Positions 1-8,069 of a stretch of DNA of 59,301 bases are shown here, piece by piece (positions within the stretch are counted from its first letter, which is position 1; every line of letters begins with the position of its first letter). The translations under genes and the position numbers were made by a program. The stretch is taken from assembly GCA_017503735.1 (NCBI GenBank), contig JAFVSN010000036.1, positions 1-59,301 on the forward strand. Direction: 5' to 3'. The stretch is from Lachnospiraceae bacterium. Lineage in GTDB: Bacteria; Bacillota; Clostridia; Lachnospirales; Lachnospiraceae. The notes under the pieces were generated by a model. The model searched no databases. It saw only the letters and a list, made by a program, of their open reading frames with translations, and was not told the origin of the DNA.

Positions 1-179
1 ACCAAACTGTTCGTTCCCTCCAGTTCTTCATAGCTCGCATAAAACGAATGATCACTATGTGCCGGTAACTGATTCACCCGGAACACTTCCGGATTATCCA
101 ACCACTTAATCTCTGCGTTCATCTTATCCTCACTTTCCGCATTGCTTCTGAAAATATTCCGTAGGCTATCCTTTCTCAT
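1..179 (-). CDS. Beta-galactosidase, glycoside hydrolase family 2 (5' part only)
   Basis: Only the first 59 codons lie in the window; the gene runs off the left edge. The translation contains LDNPEVFRVNQLPAHSDHSF, which matches the N-terminal sugar-binding region typical of LacZ/EbgA-type GH2 beta-galactosidases. The enzyme would hydrolyse terminal beta-galactosides in the cytoplasm. The start ATG shares its A with the stop codon of the upstream symporter gene (TAATG), so the two are co-transcribed and probably translationally coupled. The family call rests on this short stretch alone; the catalytic residues are outside the window. Confidence 0.8.
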   Translation of the reverse strand, partial: MRKDSLRNIFRSNAESEDKMNAEIKWLDNPEVFRVNQLPAHSDHSFYASYEELEGTNSL

Positions 180-1537
180 TACTTGTTCTCTTTTAACTTC
201 AAATTCGCTTTTTCCACATTTAAGAAGGAAAGAATGATCGTAATGATTAAGTCAAATGCAAACGGCAACCAAAGGTACATCACACACATCATGCTGATAC
301 AACTATCCGGCTGAACCGCTCCGTTGTTAATATATCCGCTCATATCAAGCAGCCATCCGGAAAGTGCGATACCGATGCCGCCACCAAGCTTTGTTCCGAA
401 TGAGGTACAAGAGAACATAGAACCGTCGATTCTTTTTCCGCTCTTAAGATAGGTATGCTCGGAACAGGAAGCAATCACCGCACCTACGTCGCCCTGCCAA
501 GGTCCTTCACCGAGGGATGCCAAAACCGTAAATACAAGCATTAACGGAACACTTCCCATATATCCGCCGGCTACAATTCCCAATCGGCAAACAGTTGCAA
601 AGATATAGCTGTATTTATTTACCTTATACATCCCCTTCATCTTTGCTACTAATATAGGCGTAATTGCCAGTGCAAGGATTAACGGGATATTAATTGCCCA
701 GGAGAACACGCCGAACAATTTCTGGTTCAAAAGTACATAAGTCATAAAGAATGTACCGACACTTAACATCGCGGCACGCAACTGCTGAAGAATGTAGATT
801 CCACAAATCATTATAAAATATCTGTTGGATAAAAGTAGCTTAAATGTCTGACCGAATGTAAGCTTACTATCTTCCGTTTCCACATCTCCGTCTTCTTTCA
901 GTTCTTCGTCCGATAGCTCTTTTACCGAGAATGCAGAAAGTGTATTGGTAATAATACCGATAATACAGTAAATAAGTGCAATCACTCTCCATGCGGAAGC
1001 TCCGCCACCCAGTGCTTCAACAGCTTCAAATGTAATCGCCTGGATTAATAAGTTGGTACCGAATGAGAACATGAACCGGAAGGACCCCATCTCTACACGT
1101 TCTTTGCTGTTCTTTGTCACCAACGAAGTCAATGCAGCGTATGCAATATTGTTTGCCGTATAGAACACTGCATTTAACAAGGTGTACGCTATGAAGAACC
1201 ATGCATATTGCGCTGTCTTTCCGATGTTGGTCGGGATTGCAAATACTCCGAACAAAGTGATCGCGCATCCAAAGAATCCGTAAAACATCCAAGGTCTTGC
1301 TTTGCCCATCTTGCTCTTAGTCTTATCAATCAACGAACCGAAAAACACATCCGACACACCGTCCAACAATTTTGATATTGCAATCAACGTACCTACAATA
1401 CCAGAATTCAATCCTATCGTATCCGTTAAATAAATCATTACGAACGAGGTGAGGAATGCATATACCACATTACCAGCTATATCCCCCGAACCGTAACCGA
1501 CTTTGTTGTACCATTTAAGGTATTTCTTTTCTTCCAT
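179..1537 (-). CDS. GPH-family sugar:cation symporter (MFS)
   Basis: This 452-residue protein has about twelve hydrophobic segments. It carries the signature of the glycoside-pentoside-hexuronide:cation symporter family near the N-terminus: GYGSGDIAGN, then LLDGVSDVFFGSLIDKTKSKMGKARPW at roughly residues 57-83. Family members (LacS, MelB, XylP) import sugars with H+ or Na+. It lies directly upstream of a beta-galactosidase gene with a one-base stop/start overlap, so a beta-galactoside is the likely substrate; this is inferred from context. The start has a good ribosome binding site (AAAGGAG). A divergent AraC gene is the probable regulator. Confidence 0.9.
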   Translation of the reverse strand: MEEKKYLKWYNKVGYGSGDIAGNVVYAFLTSFVMIYLTDTIGLNSGIVGTLIAISKLLDGVSDVFFGSLIDKTKSKMGKARPWMFYGFFGCAITLFGVFAIPTNIGKTAQYAWFFIAYTLLNAVFYTANNIAYAALTSLVTKNSKERVEMGSFRFMFSFGTNLLIQAITFEAVEALGGGASAWRVIALIYCIIGIITNTLSAFSVKELSDEELKEDGDVETEDSKLTFGQTFKLLLSNRYFIMICGIYILQQLRAAMLSVGTFFMTYVLLNQKLFGVFSWAINIPLILALAITPILVAKMKGMYKVNKYSYIFATVCRLGIVAGGYMGSVPLMLVFTVLASLGEGPWQGDVGAVIASCSEHTYLKSGKRIDGSMFSCTSFGTKLGGGIGIALSGWLLDMSGYINNGAVQPDSCISMMCVMYLWLPFAFDLIITIILSFLNVEKANLKLKENK

Positions 1538-1760
1538 AAGTTTCTCCTTTCTGCTGCATCCTTCTGTAAAGTTTTTGTTGCTTCTCCTATTGCCTTTCTG
1601 CTATACTTATTATAGTAAAAGATATTACAAAAATACATGACTTATATGAGATGAAATATACAAAAAATGATACACTTATATTCACGCTCATTCCAAACGT
1701 GTTGATTACATGTACTTTTTTATTTTAGATATGCACTTTTTTCGCATGGAGGGTATTATA
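1538..1760. promoter_or_regulatory. Divergent control region between symporter and araC-type gene
   Basis: This 223-bp AT-rich region separates two divergent genes. A minus-strand TATAAT sits at 1609-1614 with no good -35 box 17 bp upstream, as expected of an activator-dependent promoter for the symporter-galactosidase operon. On the plus strand TTGATT (1702-1707) and TTAGAT (1725-1730) with 17-bp spacing could drive the araC-type gene. I infer that the AraC protein acts here; no operator could be defined. Confidence 0.45.
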
Positions 1761-2615
1761 ATGTATACAAACAACGCCTATCTCAACAACTCGACTCTTG
1801 ATATTAAAGACAAATCTAAACCGTTAATTGTAACCAGTTGCGGAACCTACCACTTGTATACCCGTCCAAAACTTCCTACTTGGAGGCCTCGCGGCAGACT
1901 GGATTTTCAATTACTGTATATCGCTTCCGGAAAAGCTCATTTTCATTTTGACGGAAAAGAACAGATTGTCACCGCCGGCCATATGGTTCTTTATCGGCCG
2001 AAGGAACCACAGAAATACGAATACTACGGCGAGGACCAAACAGAGGTATACTGGGTACACTTTACCGGAGGAAATGTCACCAATCTTTTACGATCCTACG
2101 GACTTGCCGATGATAAGAAGGTCTTTTATTGCGGCTCCGGTATGGAATACCAGACGATTTTTCGTTCGATGATTAACGAACTGCAGATGTGCAAGGAAAG
2201 CTATCCTGAGATGTTAGAAATGTATTTAAAGCAAATATTTATTATGTTGCAGCGTTTCTTCCAGACTTCCGCCAAGGTAAGCAATACGCAGGCAGCGGAA
2301 GAGATTGATAAAGCCACCCTATACTTCAACGAACATTACAGCGAGGACATCTATGTAGACGAATATGCCAAAGAACACAATATCAGCATCAGTTGGTTTA
2401 TCCGCAATTTCAAGCATTATACCGGTGTCACCCCGATGCAGTATATTTTAAACAAACGAATTTACAACGCAGAAGCGCTATTACAGAATCCCCAGTATAA
2501 CATTACGGAAATCGCCAATATCGTAGGGTACGATAACCCTCTCTATTTCAGCCGGATTTTTAAAAAGGCAAAGGGCTTATCTCCGTCTGAATACCGCAAG
2601 AATATAAACCTGTAA
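1761..2615 (+). CDS. AraC-family transcriptional regulator
   Basis: This 284-residue regulator has an N-terminal cupin-like sensing domain (RGRLDFQLLYIASGKAHFHF) and a C-terminal double helix-turn-helix DNA-binding domain in its last 100 residues, including ITEIANIVGYDNPLYFSRIF and FKKAKGLSPSEYRK. The longer frame from 1710 is not used here, because GGAGGG at 1748-1753 sits seven bases before the ATG at 1761. It is transcribed divergently from the symporter/beta-galactosidase operon and probably activates it in response to the imported sugar or a breakdown product. Confidence 0.9.
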   Translation: MYTNNAYLNNSTLDIKDKSKPLIVTSCGTYHLYTRPKLPTWRPRGRLDFQLLYIASGKAHFHFDGKEQIVTAGHMVLYRPKEPQKYEYYGEDQTEVYWVHFTGGNVTNLLRSYGLADDKKVFYCGSGMEYQTIFRSMINELQMCKESYPEMLEMYLKQIFIMLQRFFQTSAKVSNTQAAEEIDKATLYFNEHYSEDIYVDEYAKEHNISISWFIRNFKHYTGVTPMQYILNKRIYNAEALLQNPQYNITEIANIVGYDNPLYFSRIFKKAKGLSPSEYRKNINL

Positions 2616-2616
2616 A

Positions 2617-2658
2617 AGAAAAAGAGAAAGGATGGCCGTTCCCATTCTTTCTCTTTTT
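2617..2658 (+). terminator. Rho-independent terminator of araC-type gene
   Basis: A long A-rich/T-rich inverted repeat just after the stop codon (AAAAAGAGAAAG pairing with CTTTCTCTTTTT, extended by GGATGG/CCCATT) ends in a T tract. It could also work on the minus strand. Confidence 0.8.
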
Positions 2659-2751
2659 GCAAGATTTGTCTACTTTTTATTTATATTTGGCAAGTAATTC
2701 TTTCTTTTTTGCGCTATACTCAGCTCAGAAAACACGAAAGGAGATGATACC

Positions 2752-2835
2752 ATGAAAAAGAAACTAAACAGCTACCTTCAAACCCTCATGCTTTTCTATG
2801 CCGACTTTTTTACCCGCCGAATGTACCATAACTAA
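2752..2835 (+). CDS. 27-residue small protein or leader peptide, unknown
   Basis: An ATG at 2752 follows a strong ribosome binding site (AAAGGAGA at 2738-2745) and opens a 27-codon frame ending at TAA 2833. The product starts MKKKLNSYLQTLMLFYADFF and ends TRRMYHN: basic at both ends with an aromatic, hydrophobic middle, so it could be a small amphipathic or membrane-associated peptide. A TATACT box (2715-2720) lies upstream. I do not recognise it. It stands alone between two terminated genes, with the convergent LysR gene 20 bp away. Confidence 0.5.
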   Translation: MKKKLNSYLQTLMLFYADFFTRRMYHN

Positions 2836-2855
2836 CCATTTCTGCCTGCTTCCTT

Positions 2856-3779
2856 CTATTTCACATACTGACGCCTTGCCTTACACAACTCCGTAATAAA
2901 CAAATTGTCCAACTCCGTCAACCGGTAATCCTTCTTATAAATCAATACATCCTTATATATTTTCTGGTTATCCATACATTTTTTCTGCACAAGACCGTAT
3001 CGCTCCAGCAGGGAATTCGGCACAGGAGATACCCACATAAAGGTTTCCGGGTTTTCCGAAAGCAGTTCAAATTGGCTTGCCCTTTCAAACACAAAAATAC
3101 GACGGTTAATATTATCCGGCAACTCTTCTTTCTTTACCTCTGCCAATGCCAAAGACGGCACATAAGGGTCTGCATGAGCTATCTCTATGTAGTCACACAA
3201 ATCAGGATAACGTATTTCTTCCATTCTGCCAAGCATACTTTCTTTATTCATAAGCAATACATAGTGAAACTCCGTAATCAACTCATAATTTAATCCTTTT
3301 TCCTCAAATACCGCTTTAAAATACTTATCATAATTTTCCGCATAACGAATAATCCCCAGGCGGTAATCCGAATGAAGTACATAATCTATCACACGCTTCG
3401 AATTCGTTTCTTTATAAAAAATTTCCGCAGGCTCCTTAGCAATCCCTTTTGAAAAGCGTGCAAACGCCTCTGCAATATAACTTGCTCTCGGAACACAGAT
3501 TGAAAACTGTTGCTTCGCAATCAGTCCCGTTTTATACATTGTCTCCACTTCATCTATCTGTGCAAGAATTTTCTTTGCGTGACCAATAAAACGTTCTCCC
3601 TCTTCCGTTAGAACCATTCCTTTCGCAGAACGATCAAATATGGTAATTCCAAGTTCCCCTTCCAATTCCTTTATTGAACGACTCAAATTCGGCTGAGCTA
3701 TCAATAAAATTTCGGACGCTTTATTAATTGAACCGGCATTTGCCACCTCTACTGCATACTTCATATGTAAAATATTCAT
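2856..3779 (-). CDS. LysR-family transcriptional regulator
   Basis: This 307-residue protein has a typical N-terminal winged helix-turn-helix (AGSINKASEILLIAQPNLSR, residues 17-36, then IKELEGELGITIFDR) and a C-terminal periplasmic-binding-like effector domain. The start is placed at 3779 because AAAGGAGA lies five bases upstream; the longer frame has no such site. A consensus-like promoter lies 74-102 bp upstream. No metabolic gene is adjacent, so its target and ligand cannot be inferred. Confidence 0.88.
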   Translation of the reverse strand: MNILHMKYAVEVANAGSINKASEILLIAQPNLSRSIKELEGELGITIFDRSAKGMVLTEEGERFIGHAKKILAQIDEVETMYKTGLIAKQQFSICVPRASYIAEAFARFSKGIAKEPAEIFYKETNSKRVIDYVLHSDYRLGIIRYAENYDKYFKAVFEEKGLNYELITEFHYVLLMNKESMLGRMEEIRYPDLCDYIEIAHADPYVPSLALAEVKKEELPDNINRRIFVFERASQFELLSENPETFMWVSPVPNSLLERYGLVQKKCMDNQKIYKDVLIYKKDYRLTELDNLFITELCKARRQYVK

Positions 3780-3824
3780 CCCGGTCTCCTTTCCGTGGCA
3801 AAGTTGGTACATCCCTTCAAAAAA

Positions 3825-4115
3825 TCACTTAAACTTATTGTTCTTCCTCCATATTCTACCATAACTCACCCCTATCGTCAATTTGGTTACTTTCCCACTT
3901 TTAATCCCCATCCTTTCCGCCAGTCTCCCTATCCCCCACATAAACAATTGCTCTAAACTCCCCTCTTTCTCCCTTTTTCCATATGTATCGACATTTTCTG
4001 ACAATGTTGTCAGCAGCGGGGCTCCCTCACGGATTCTTAAAGTTCTTCTGATTTCCTTCGGTACTACCACACGGCCCAAGTCATCTATTCTTCTTACGAT
4101 TCCTGTTGCTTTCAT
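3825..4115 (-). CDS. AbrB/SpoVT-like DNA-binding protein, C-terminal part unrecognised
   Basis: The first 34 of 96 residues match the AbrB/SpoVT swapped-hairpin domain closely (MKATGIVRRIDDLGRVVVPK, then EIRRTLRIREGAPL). After that the sequence departs from the family: the usual second half (DPLEIFTD...GEVILKKYSP) is missing and the tail resembles nothing I know. The tail region also holds the promoter of the downstream LysR gene. A good ribosome binding site (AAAGGAG) precedes the start. This is either a divergent small regulator or, more likely, a gene broken after its first third. Confidence 0.55.
   Translation of the reverse strand: MKATGIVRRIDDLGRVVVPKEIRRTLRIREGAPLLTTLSENVDTYGKREKEGSLEQLFMWGIGRLAERMGIKSGKVTKLTIGVSYGRIWRKNNKFK
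3853..3881 (-). promoter_or_regulatory. Sigma-A promoter for the LysR gene
   Basis: On the minus strand TTGACG and TAGAAT are separated by exactly 17 bp. The promoter lies inside the 3' part of the AbrB-like frame. Confidence 0.75.
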
Positions 4116-4204
4116 ACTGACTCCTTTCGGTTATTTCCATAACTTTGTTGTGGAGTTAGTATGCGGAAAATGGAGAGGGTTATGCGTGGGGATGATTTAC
4201 GTTT

Positions 4205-4241
4205 TTAAAAAAACAGCCACCACTTTTGTGGTGACTGTTTT
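4205..4241 (-). terminator. Terminator of lgt
   Basis: A 14-bp perfect-to-near-perfect stem (AAAACAGTCACCAC pairing with GTGGTGGCTGTTTT on the minus strand) with a four-base loop lies just after the lgt stop codon and runs into T residues. Confidence 0.85.
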
Positions 4242-4246
4242 CCTTT

Positions 4247-5014
4247 TTATTTCTTCTTTTTCATTGCAACAACTCTGACAAGTACATTCACTAAAACCAG
4301 TGCCATGCAAATCCATTGGGATGTCGAAATTCCTCCGTACACTCCCCGTTCTGCATCTCCCCGCAAAAATTCCAGTCCGAAGCGCATGATGGCATAGTAC
4401 AAAAGGTAATCCAGCAACAGAAAATATTCTTTGTGTTCTTTCTTTGATTTCCGATACAACACAACAGCAATTACACAGTTTAACAGCGCTTCTAAGGGTT
4501 GCACCGGGAAATATCCTTTTGTGGACCATTCTCCCGTATTTATATTTTTGTAATGGATTGCAAAAAGACCGTCATACACTTTTCCGTAACAACAACCGGC
4601 TAACAAACATCCGATTCTGCCAATGGCATGTCCTACAGGTACAATCGGTATAATTAAATCTTCAAATACAACCAGTTTCTGTTTTGCCACCAAGGAACCA
4701 ACCCAGGCTCCCACAATCGCAAACAGCAGGCCTCCCAAAAATACCAGTCCGCTTCCGCCCATAAAGCTGAAATCACCCTTTTTCATCAGCTCAATAAGCT
4801 CTGCCATTGAGTATGTAACAAAAATGTACATCACCTTTGCACCGATTAGCGCAAACGCTGCACACATTGCAGAAACAATCAGGACATCCTCCGTTAACAC
4901 GTTTCGTTTCTTTGCCTGCTTCATTGCGTATACAACCATTACAACTGCCGCGATTGCAATGCAAAGTCCATAGGTCGGAAGCGTCAATTTATGAATATGA
5001 ATGTACGGACACAT
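4247..5014 (-). CDS. lgt: Prolipoprotein diacylglyceryl transferase
   Basis: This 255-residue polytopic membrane protein has the Lgt signature HAIGRIGCLLAGCCYGK about midway, followed by FPVQPLEALLN and a late RFGLEFLRGD segment. Lgt moves diacylglycerol from phosphatidylglycerol to the lipobox cysteine of lipoprotein precursors at the membrane, the first step in maturing the many lipoproteins of this window. The start at 5014 is chosen because AGAAGGAG lies just upstream; the nine extra codons of the longer frame fall in a terminator hairpin. Divergent Lgt-like paralogues exist, so this need not be the only copy in the genome. Confidence 0.85.
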   Translation of the reverse strand: MCPYIHIHKLTLPTYGLCIAIAAVVMVVYAMKQAKKRNVLTEDVLIVSAMCAAFALIGAKVMYIFVTYSMAELIELMKKGDFSFMGGSGLVFLGGLLFAIVGAWVGSLVAKQKLVVFEDLIIPIVPVGHAIGRIGCLLAGCCYGKVYDGLFAIHYKNINTGEWSTKGYFPVQPLEALLNCVIAVVLYRKSKKEHKEYFLLLDYLLYYAIMRFGLEFLRGDAERGVYGGISTSQWICMALVLVNVLVRVVAMKKKK

Positions 5015-5026
5015 AATTCTCCTTCT

Positions 5027-5062
5027 AAGAAAATCGACCATGAGACTTCTCCCACGGTCGAT
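5027..5062 (-). terminator. Terminator between small membrane-protein gene and lgt
   Basis: On the minus strand ATCGACC (5062-5056) pairs with GGTCGAT (5039-5033), enclosing a second stem TGGGA/TCTCA with a GAAG loop, followed by TTTTCTT. The hairpin ends only a few bases before the lgt ribosome binding site. Confidence 0.8.
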
Positions 5063-5089
5063 CGTTTTGTACTATGTTTTAATGACAAA

Positions 5090-5323
5090 TTAGAAAATGC
5101 TTGCAACACATGCTGCACATGCAATGTAGAAAATCAATCCTAAAACAGTACCAATGATGGATAATACTAAACCGGCAGTAGCGTTCTTCTGACCCTTCTT
5201 CTTACCAAGAGCACCTAAGATAATACCTACAATACCAAGAATCGCTGCCAACCAATCCGGCAATCCCGGAATAACTGCGAATACTACAGAAACGATACCT
5301 AAAACTAATGATGCAACGCCCAT
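5090..5323 (-). CDS. Small DUF4190-like membrane protein
   Basis: This 77-residue protein consists of three hydrophobic stretches with a short polar loop (GALGKKKGQKNATAGL) between the second and third. The pattern 'ASLVLGIVSVV...LGIVGIILGALGKKKG...AGLVLSIIG' is typical of DUF4190-type small membrane proteins of Firmicutes, whose function is not established. The ribosome binding site AAAGGAGA is good and a consensus promoter lies upstream. It is terminated before lgt, so it is probably its own transcription unit. Confidence 0.7.
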   Translation of the reverse strand: MGVASLVLGIVSVVFAVIPGLPDWLAAILGIVGIILGALGKKKGQKNATAGLVLSIIGTVLGLIFYIACAACVASIF

Positions 5324-5370
5324 TTTTTGTCTCCTTTATCTTATGATGTTATGTGTTACCACACAACCAC

Positions 5371-5399
5371 ATTTTAATATTTTTTTAAGAAATTGTCAA
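5371..5399 (-). promoter_or_regulatory. Sigma-A promoter for the DUF4190-like gene
   Basis: On the minus strand TTGACA and TAAAAT are separated by 17 bp, about 50 bp before the start codon. Confidence 0.8.
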
Positions 5400-5458
5400 C
5401 AATTTCTTTATTTTTTCTTCATTATATTGGTTGTTTCTTTGTGAAAATCAGATATTTA

Positions 5459-5487
5459 TTGTAGATTCTCGTCCTTTGTGTTATTAT
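5459..5487 (+). promoter_or_regulatory. Promoter for the YhhN-family gene
   Basis: TTGTAG and TATTAT are separated by 17 bp, and the ATG lies 29 bp after the -10 box. Confidence 0.6.
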
Positions 5488-5515
5488 TAAAGTAATAACC
5501 CACGGAGGTATTCCC

Positions 5516-6214
5516 ATGAAAAAACATAAAGCAATGCTCCTGACAAACAGTATTTTTCTTCTTGCCGTTGCGGTACTGAATTACTTTTTTCAAATCAACC
5601 AGTTTAGCTATACACTAAAATGCATCTGCAGCTGTTGTTTCACCGTCCTTGGAATTTTAAATCTGGTTTATGCACTAAAAAACAAGACTTCTTCTCCGAA
5701 GTTCTATTATGTAATGGCAGCCGGTGTGGTTTTTGCCATGTTGGGAGATGTTTTTATTTTCCATAACCTTTTCCTCGGTGCAGGTGCTTTTGCCCTGGGA
5801 CATATTTGCTATGTTGTCGCTTATTTCTACTTAGAGAAGTTTACCTTAACCGACTTACTTGCAAGCGGCGTTTTATTTCTCATCGCATTATTTTATTTAT
5901 TGTTTTGTCCGGTTCTTTCCTTTGAAGACCCGGTGTTACTGCCGATTTGTATCATTTACGCCGTTATCATTTCCGCTATGACCGGAAAATCCTTCGGTCT
6001 TTTTATTGCAAAGAAAACGCTGTTTCGCGGAATCGTCTTTTTGGGAAGCTTCCTTTTCTTTGTATCGGATTTGATGCTTGTGCTTGATTTATTTGCCGGA
6101 CTTTGGGCTTGGCCATACCATGCCTGCATGTCATTGTACTATCCGTCCGTTTGCCTGTTAGCACTTTCTATGTTGTTAAAGACCATACAGGATGACACTG
6201 CAAAGGAACAATAA
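5516..6214 (+). CDS. YhhN/TMEM86-family membrane protein
   Basis: This 232-residue protein has about eight hydrophobic segments and the family marks GDVFIFHNLFLGAGAFALGH, FVSDLMLVLDLFAG and a late YYPSVCLLALS. Some TMEM86 relatives are lysoplasmalogenases, which cleave the vinyl-ether bond of lysoplasmalogens; plasmalogens occur in many anaerobic Clostridia, so this role is possible but not shown. The start has GGAGG six to nine bases upstream. It has its own promoter and converges on a HAD phosphatase gene. Confidence 0.75.
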   Translation: MKKHKAMLLTNSIFLLAVAVLNYFFQINQFSYTLKCICSCCFTVLGILNLVYALKNKTSSPKFYYVMAAGVVFAMLGDVFIFHNLFLGAGAFALGHICYVVAYFYLEKFTLTDLLASGVLFLIALFYLLFCPVLSFEDPVLLPICIIYAVIISAMTGKSFGLFIAKKTLFRGIVFLGSFLFFVSDLMLVLDLFAGLWAWPYHACMSLYYPSVCLLALSMLLKTIQDDTAKEQ

Positions 6215-6234
6215 CCCGACATTCTTCGAAGCTC

Positions 6235-6882
6235 TTAAATCTTTTCCGAAAACACTTGCTTTACTACCGCCGGCAATTCTTTAAAACAGGAAATTGCCGG
6301 CGTTTTCTGTGCAATCTTCCCGAAACCGTACGCCGCGTGGACAAAGGAGAATCCCGCCTCTATAGTGGCATCGTAGTCCCCCTGAATATCCCCTACATAA
6401 ATCGCATCCGTTAATCCGTTTCGATCAGCCAGTCTGCGGATGTTTTCTCCTTTTTGCAAACCGTTATTTCCGAAGCACTCGATATCCTCGAAGTAATGCC
6501 CGAATCCGTAGTACTCCAAAAAAGCTTCAATATATCCGCTCTGACAGTTGCTGACAATATAGAGCGGATACTCTTTTTTTAGCTCCTTCAAGGTTTCTTC
6601 CAACTCCGGATACAGCACCCCTCCGTGTACACGGAGGTACTCGTTCTCATCATTACAACACTTCTCCAAAAGTTCTAACCGCGGTGCCTCCGGAAGCTCC
6701 GGAAAAAGTACTTCCGCAATTTTATCCATGGTCTTTCCCATAACACCGTGAATATCTTCCACCGTAATCACACGGTTCTTATCGTGTTCTCCGTTCACAA
6801 TCCGTGTCCAGGATTTTGCCACGCCCTCCGCAGAATCCCATAATGTACCGTCCATATCGAAAATAATTCCTTTTTTGTCCAT
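6235..6882 (-). CDS. HAD-superfamily hydrolase, phosphoglycolate phosphatase-like
   Basis: This 215-residue protein has the HAD motifs in order: I, IFDMDGTLWD near residue 7; II, YIVSNCQSG; III/IV, the late GDIQGDYDATIEAG. A helical cap between motifs I and II marks subfamily IA. Members remove phosphate from small phosphorylated metabolites using an aspartyl-phosphate intermediate. The substrate cannot be told from the sequence. It appears to be monocistronic. Confidence 0.85.
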   Translation of the reverse strand: MDKKGIIFDMDGTLWDSAEGVAKSWTRIVNGEHDKNRVITVEDIHGVMGKTMDKIAEVLFPELPEAPRLELLEKCCNDENEYLRVHGGVLYPELEETLKELKKEYPLYIVSNCQSGYIEAFLEYYGFGHYFEDIECFGNNGLQKGENIRRLADRNGLTDAIYVGDIQGDYDATIEAGFSFVHAAYGFGKIAQKTPAISCFKELPAVVKQVFSEKI

Positions 6883-6947
6883 GTTCCTATCCTTCCATAT
6901 ATTAATATCTCAATTATTCGATTTGTAATTTGGCTCAAACCTGTCTC

Positions 6948-7817
6948 TTATTTCTTTTCTTCGATGTTTGCCACAGTTTCTATCATCTCAAGCACTACCG
7001 CATTCAACTCCGACGCATTCTTTGAAGTAAGTACAGATTGTCCCAACTCCTCCTCCAGTTCTTTTCTGGCATTTCCTGCAATGCTGCCACCACGTTTCGC
7101 AACCTTTTTATTTTCTTCAAAGGTTCCCGGTTGCATCTGTTTAGAGATTTCCTTTGTAGCGGTTTCTGCTAACATATTTAAGACAATCTCCGTCGTACTC
7201 ATATTATCCCGAAGATTTTCTTTTTTCAAGCCCTTAAAATTCTTGTAGTCCCTCGTAGACATTCCCGACCAGGCTTTTGTAATCTCATCTGTTAAAATGG
7301 CATATTCTTTTCCCGGCTTCACACCTCTGTCCTGCCATTCGTCCGTAAGCTCCTTCCGCACTTGAATCGCCTGCAAACGCTGATTAATCCATTCTCTCGA
7401 ATAACCCTTTTTCAGGTATGTAGCCAATGCCCTGTCAATAATCAATTCCGGGTCGATTGTCTCCTCCATCCGTTCACGACCAACTTTTGCAAGCCAAAGC
7501 TTAAAGGGCTCAGCTTTTGGGGAAGGAATAGACTGGATAATACGAAGCAATTGCTCGGCATCCGCAACGTCCGTTTTATACATTTTTCCGTCCTTTGGAG
7601 ACTTCATTTTCAGTTGGTTACAAGATGTAACCAACTGACTTCCCTCTTTGAACAAACGATTCTTTAATACCTTCCAATAATTCCGTGCCCCGTCATAATC
7701 TTCCTGCTCCGTCAGCACTCCCACCACATCAACCACCGAAAAATACCATTCTTCTTTCTCCCCATCCCACGCCGCACGAATCGGCTGATTTTCAAATAAC
7801 TGAAAATTTTCTCCCAT
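6948..7817 (-). CDS. BRO-N domain protein (phage antirepressor/DinD-like)
   Basis: The N-terminal third of this 289-residue protein is a BRO-N domain (IRAAWDGEKEEWYFSVVDVV...YWKVLKNRL). The C-terminal part matches a conserved region of chromosomal BRO-N proteins, with LATYLKKGYSREWINQRLQ, WSGMSTRDYKNFKGLKKENL and VAKRGGSIAGNARKELE. BRO-N proteins derive from phage antirepressors and are thought to bind DNA. The start at 7817 follows AAGGGG and lies one base after the stop codon of the upstream HTH gene, so the two form an operon. No other phage genes are nearby. Confidence 0.8.
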   Translation of the reverse strand: MGENFQLFENQPIRAAWDGEKEEWYFSVVDVVGVLTEQEDYDGARNYWKVLKNRLFKEGSQLVTSCNQLKMKSPKDGKMYKTDVADAEQLLRIIQSIPSPKAEPFKLWLAKVGRERMEETIDPELIIDRALATYLKKGYSREWINQRLQAIQVRKELTDEWQDRGVKPGKEYAILTDEITKAWSGMSTRDYKNFKGLKKENLRDNMSTTEIVLNMLAETATKEISKQMQPGTFEENKKVAKRGGSIAGNARKELEEELGQSVLTSKNASELNAVVLEMIETVANIEEKK

Positions 7818-7818
7818 A

Positions 7819-8031
7819 CTATTGCTCCCCTTTCCGTAACTCACATTCCTTTGTCATCTGTTCCATTCCCACTTTGTACGCCATCAATCGTAACAAATAC
7901 TCCGGCATCTGACGATTCCCCAGTTCCCAATCCTGCAAGGTACGATAAGGAATCCCAAAATACTCGGTAAACTCCCTTCGATTCATCCCTGTGCTCTTTC
8001 TAAGTTCAATCAACTGTTCTTTACAGTCCAT
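7819..8031 (-). CDS. Small XRE-type helix-turn-helix protein
   Basis: This 70-residue protein is almost entirely one helix-turn-helix domain (STGMNRREFTEYFGIPYRTL, then QDWELGNRQMPEYLLRLM), similar to Cro/XRE-type DNA-binding domains. The start follows AAAGGTGG. It is the first gene of a two-gene operon with the BRO-N gene. A TACGC-CTT-GCGTA palindrome near the transcription start could be the site where it represses its own operon. The pairing recalls repressor/antirepressor modules of phages, but that is inference. Confidence 0.75.
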   Translation of the reverse strand: MDCKEQLIELRKSTGMNRREFTEYFGIPYRTLQDWELGNRQMPEYLLRLMAYKVGMEQMTKECELRKGEQ

Positions 8032-8069
8032 TCATTCACCACCTTTATAAAACGAAACACACCACAACG

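Noticed and set aside
6948-8031. Prophage
   Set aside because: Only the HTH and BRO-N genes are phage-like; no integrase, capsid or packaging gene is present.
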